From DASUAO01 sp046484625 (GTDB taxonomy: Bacteria; Actinomycetota; Acidimicrobiia; IMCC26256; PALSA-555): a DNA stretch of 15,064 bases. The notes beneath the pieces are model-generated. The model worked only from the letters and a program-made list of their open reading frames with translations. It was not told the DNA's origin and ran no database searches. A program made the translations under genes and the position numbers. Shown piece by piece: positions 12,503 to 15,064 of the stretch (position 1 is its first letter; each line of letters starts with the position of its first letter). The DNA is taken from positions 1 through 15,064 of the forward strand of contig JAWOIO010000204.1 of NCBI GenBank assembly GCA_046484625.1. The letters are read 5' to 3'.

Positions 12503-14805
12503 CGGTCCCGCCGCGCGACATCGAGGCCGGCCGCCGCGACGCCCTCGCCACCCTCGACGCGCTGGTCGGTGACCCGCTCCTGTCCGACCGAGTCGCCTTC
12601 GTCCGGCGCATCCCGTCGCGACCGGCGCGCACGGCCGAGACCGCCGCGTCGCTGCATCCCCACCTGACCGAGCGGCTGGCGGCGCTCGGCATCCCGGACC
12701 TGTACCGGCACCAGGCAGAGGCGGTCGATCTCCTGCGCGCGGGGACGGGCGTCGTGGTCGCGACGGGCACGGCCTCCGGCAAGACGCTCTGCTACCAGGT
12801 GCCCATCGTCGACGCGATCGCGCGCGGCGAGCACGCCACTGCGCTACTGATCTACCCGACCAAGGCGCTGGCCCAGGATCAGCTCCGTCGCTTCCGCGAG
12901 TGGCTCCTCCCCGACCTCGTCGCGGCGACGTACGACGGCGACACGCCCCCCGACGACCGGGTGCGGGTGCGCAAGCACGCCAACGTCGTGCTCACCAATC
13001 CCGAGATGCTGCACATGGCGATGCTCCCGTACCACGAGCGGTGGGCGACCTTCCTCCTGCGCCTGCGTTACGTCGTGGTCGACGAGCTCCACACGCTGCG
13101 CGGGGTGTTCGGGAGCCATGTTGCGCACCTCCTACGACGGCTGCGGCGTCTCTGCGCGCACTACGGGTCCGACCCGACCCTCTGCTTCTCCTCGGCGACG
13201 ATCGGGAATCCCGGCGAGCTCGCCAGCGCGCTCGCCGGCACGCCGATCGAGCCGATCACGGTGGACGGCAGTCCCGAGCCCGAGCGCGGCGTCGTGTGCT
13301 GGCAACGCCCTCTGCTCGAGCCGCATTCGGGGCTCCGAGCGTCGGCCAACAGCGAGACCGCCGCGATCCTCACCCGCTTCGTCGCAGCCGGACACCAGAC
13401 GCTGGCCTTCTCCCGCAGCCGCCGTGGCTGTGAGCTGGTGGCCGAGGAAGCCCGGCGCGAGCTCGCCGGGCCCGACGGCGACCCCAAGGGTGCACCGATC
13501 GCCGCCTACCGGGCCGGCTACCTACCGGCCGAGCGGCGCGAGCTCGAGCAGTCGCTCACGGAGGGGACACTGCGCGGGGTCGTCGCGACGAGCGCGCTCG
13601 AGCTGGGCATCGATGTCGGTGGCCTCGACGCCATCGTCGTGAACGGGTTCCCGGGCACGCTCGCGTCCTTCCGACAGCAAGTCGGACGGGCCGGACGCGG
13701 GTCCCGCGGCGCGGCCGCGGTGCTCGTGTGCGGGGACGACCAGCTCGACCAGTGGTATGCGCGCCACCCCCGGGAGCTGTTCGAACGACCGGCCGAGGCC
13801 GCGGTCGCGAACCCCGCGAACCCGTACGTGCTCGAGGCCCAGGTCGGGTGCGCCGCCCACGAGCTCCCGTTGGAGCCGAGCGACGAGCAGTGGTTCGGCC
13901 CGGACCTCGACGAGGCGGTCCGGGCACTGGTCCTCGACGACCGACTGAAGCCCCGTGCGGGGAAGATGTACTGGGCGGGACGCGAGCCACCGGCGCCGTC
14001 GGTCGGGCTCCGGGCCGGCGCCGGCCAGCCGCTGGAGCTGGTGGGCCCGAGCGGCGAGACGATCGGCACCGTCGACTCCGCGCGCGCACCGCAGGTCGCC
14101 CATCCCGGGGCCATCTACGTGCACCAGGGCCGCCAGTTCCGGGTGACCGCCCTCGAGCTGGACCACCACCGTGCGCTGCTCGAACCGGCCGACGACCTCG
14201 ACGAGTACACCCAGACGCGCGAGGTGACGGACCTCACGATCGTCGCGACCGATCGCACCGACCCATGCGGCCGAGGCCATGCGCACCTCGGGTCGGTGAC
14301 CGTGAGCAACCAGATCGTGGCCTACCAGCGCAAGCGCGCGACCACGCGCGAGGTGATCGAGACCGTTCCCCTCGACCTGCCCGCGCAGACCCTGACGACT
14401 CGTGCCTGCTGGTACACGGCGACCGCCGAGACCGTCGTCGGAGCGGGCATCGCTCCCGGACGGATCCTCGGCGCCGTCCACGCGGCGGAGCACGCGCTGA
14501 TCGGGCTGCTCCCGCTCTTCGCGATCTGCGATCGCTGGGACGTGGGCGGCGTGTCGATGGCTCGCCACCCGGAGACGGACACCCCGGCGATCTTCGTGTA
14601 CGACGGCTACCCCGGCGGCGCCGGGATCGCCGATCTCGCCTTCGATCGCGTCGGTGCGCACATCCGGGCGGCGCGGGAGCTCATCGCCGCGTGCACCTGC
14701 GACGAGGGCTGTCCGTCGTGTGTGCAGTCCCCGAAGTGCGGGAACTGGAACGAGTACCTCGACAAGTCTGCTGCCGTCTCAGTCCTCGAGGTGCTCGACT
14801 CCTGA
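12499..14805 (+). CDS. DEAH-type helicase with C-terminal Cys cluster (MrfA/Hrq1/Rv3649-like)
   Basis: A superfamily 2 DNA helicase of 768 residues, the size of Rv3649; related B. subtilis MrfA works in mitomycin repair. Motifs: ATGTASGKT (Walker A, 88-96), YPTKALAQDQ (Ia), DELH (195-198), FSSATIGNP (III), AFSRSRRGCE (IV), TSALELGIDVGG (V), QQVGRAGRG (VI). A DUF1998/MZB C-terminus ends with Cys 732, 734, 738, 741 and 747 (CTCDEGCPSCVQSPKCG), likely a metal site. Family: 'helicase/secretion neighbourhood DEAH-box'. The frame has no ATG, GTG or TTG between the LCP gene's last part and GTG codons next to Walker A, so the start is probably the CTG at 12499, overlapping the LCP stop as CTGA and giving MTVPPRDIEAGRRDA. 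This mirrors the ATGA overlap of the previous pair. The 3' end overlaps the convergent TadE-like gene by 27 nt. Confidence 0.93.
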   Translation: MTVPPRDIEAGRRDALATLDALVGDPLLSDRVAFVRRIPSRPARTAETAASLHPHLTERLAALGIPDLYRHQAEAVDLLRAGTGVVVATGTASGKTLCYQVPIVDAIARGEHATALLIYPTKALAQDQLRRFREWLLPDLVAATYDGDTPPDDRVRVRKHANVVLTNPEMLHMAMLPYHERWATFLLRLRYVVVDELHTLRGVFGSHVAHLLRRLRRLCAHYGSDPTLCFSSATIGNPGELASALAGTPIEPITVDGSPEPERGVVCWQRPLLEPHSGLRASANSETAAILTRFVAAGHQTLAFSRSRRGCELVAEEARRELAGPDGDPKGAPIAAYRAGYLPAERRELEQSLTEGTLRGVVATSALELGIDVGGLDAIVVNGFPGTLASFRQQVGRAGRGSRGAAAVLVCGDDQLDQWYARHPRELFERPAEAAVANPANPYVLEAQVGCAAHELPLEPSDEQWFGPDLDEAVRALVLDDRLKPRAGKMYWAGREPPAPSVGLRAGAGQPLELVGPSGETIGTVDSARAPQVAHPGAIYVHQGRQFRVTALELDHHRALLEPADDLDEYTQTREVTDLTIVATDRTDPCGRGHAHLGSVTVSNQIVAYQRKRATTREVIETVPLDLPAQTLTTRACWYTATAETVVGAGIAPGRILGAVHAAEHALIGLLPLFAICDRWDVGGVSMARHPETDTPAIFVYDGYPGGAGIADLAFDRVGAHIRAARELIAACTCDEGCPSCVQSPKCGNWNEYLDKSAAVSVLEVLDS

Positions 14806-15064
14806 CCCGAGCACCTCGGCTCGTGCGCGTGCATGAGCAACCGCACCGAGGACCGGCACATCGACCTCGACGACCGCGGTGAGGACCGTCCCCGAGCACG
14901 CGCACCTGGTGAGCCGCGCGCCGTTGGCGCTCGCCGTGACCGTCGCCGCCCGCCGTGCCGCACCCGCGCCACGTCCCAGGGCGACCATGTCGGTCGCGGC
15001 CGCCCGGGCCGACGCGGCCGCTGACGCGGCCGCCCTCGCCGCTGCCGACATGGTCGCCCTGGGA
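14779..15064 (-). CDS. TadE-like small protein, 5' end cut by window edge
   Basis: The minus-strand frame stays open to the window edge. Its recognisable part reads RAAATDMVALG, GAGAARRAATVTASANGARLTRCACSG and VLTAVVEVDVPVLG, then AHARARAE. This agrees with the 'helicase/secretion neighbourhood TadE-like' family (Rv3654c type): an A-A-A-D-L-A-A-L-A helix, the A-NGARL--C motif, then a V-V-V strand and R-A-R-A. Such proteins belong to Tad/Flp pilus loci and are normally encoded beside this helicase, as here. They normally have a membrane helix directly before the Ala-rich helix, but the visible upstream residues are only Ala/Arg/Ser-rich and lie in an inverted repeat. The true N-terminus may therefore be missing or the edge sequence may be artefactual. 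An ATG at 15051 could start the frame but has no ribosome site. Confidence 0.6.
   Translation of the reverse strand, partial: PRATMSAAARAAASAAASARAAATDMVALGRGAGAARRAATVTASANGARLTRCACSGTVLTAVVEVDVPVLGAVAHARARAEVLGSGVEHLED
14787..14818. terminator. Hairpin between convergent helicase and TadE-like genes
   Basis: CGAGGTGCTCG and CGAGCACCTCG form a perfect 11-bp stem with a ten-base loop. The helicase stop codon lies in the loop, and the hairpin covers the last codons of the minus-strand TadE-like gene. It is well placed as a bidirectional terminator; neither side has a U-tract. Confidence 0.6.
14974..15064. repeat. Perfect 20-bp inverted repeat reaching the window end
   Basis: TCCCAGGGCGACCATGTCGG (14974-14993) is the exact reverse complement of the last 20 bases (15045-15064), with 51 bases between. 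Pairing stops at the inner edge (T 14994 against G 15044), and the outer limit cannot be seen because the sequence ends. The arms are not low-complexity. It may be a true hairpin, or a fold-back artefact at a contig end. Confidence 0.9.
14996..15033. repeat. Cluster of three GCGGCCGC palindromes
   Basis: The 8-base palindrome GCGGCCGC occurs at 14996-15003, 15014-15021 and 15026-15033, with GACGCGGCCGC duplicated 12 bases apart. It lies between the arms of the terminal inverted repeat and encodes the Ala/Ser-rich stretch of the TadE-like frame. Confidence 0.8.

Noticed and set aside
1..15064. CRISPR array, tRNA, insertion sequence or prophage
   Set aside because: No spaced direct repeats, cloverleaf, transposase motif or phage protein was found on either strand.

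Overview
The window is GC-rich DNA (codons strongly biased to G or C in third position) from an actinobacterium. The gene set and order resemble Mycobacterium (counterparts of Rv2690c-Rv2694c, topA Rv3646c, helicase Rv3649, TadE-like Rv3654c). The Thr-rich protein tail (PTTTSTTV), the membrane pyrophosphatase and the diverged sequences suggest a deep lineage such as Acidimicrobiia; this placement is inference. The right edge may be a contig end, because a perfect 20-bp inverted repeat finishes exactly at the last base.

Left block (1-6757, mostly minus strand): a truncated MFS transporter, topA just upstream of it, a plus-strand remnant of a DedA-family membrane protein between topA and hppA, then hppA, a potassium-independent-type H+-pumping pyrophosphatase.

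Middle block (6902-10641): a minus-strand KUP/APC-superfamily permease that carries every potassium-site residue I can recall for Bacillus KimA, divergent from two translationally coupled TrkA/RCK proteins. Convergent to these is a small OB-fold protein. The order matches Rv2690c-ceoB-ceoC-Rv2694c, and I read the block as a potassium uptake and gating module.

Right block (10755-14805, plus strand): a three-gene overlapping operon with an unrecognised proline-rich single-pass membrane protein, a LytR-CpsA-Psr (LCP) cell-wall ligase, and an MrfA/Hrq1-like DEAH helicase with a C-terminal Cys cluster that seems to start at CTG. Convergent and overlapping its 3' end is a small TadE-like gene of the 'helicase/secretion neighbourhood' type, so a Tad/Flp pilus locus probably lies to the right.

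No tRNA, rRNA, CRISPR array, insertion sequence or phage gene was seen. Most of the window is ordinary housekeeping. The points deserving a second look are the DedA relic, the KimA-like permease, the CTG start, a 15-bp tandem repeat that triplicates a stop codon, and the inverted repeat at the right edge.
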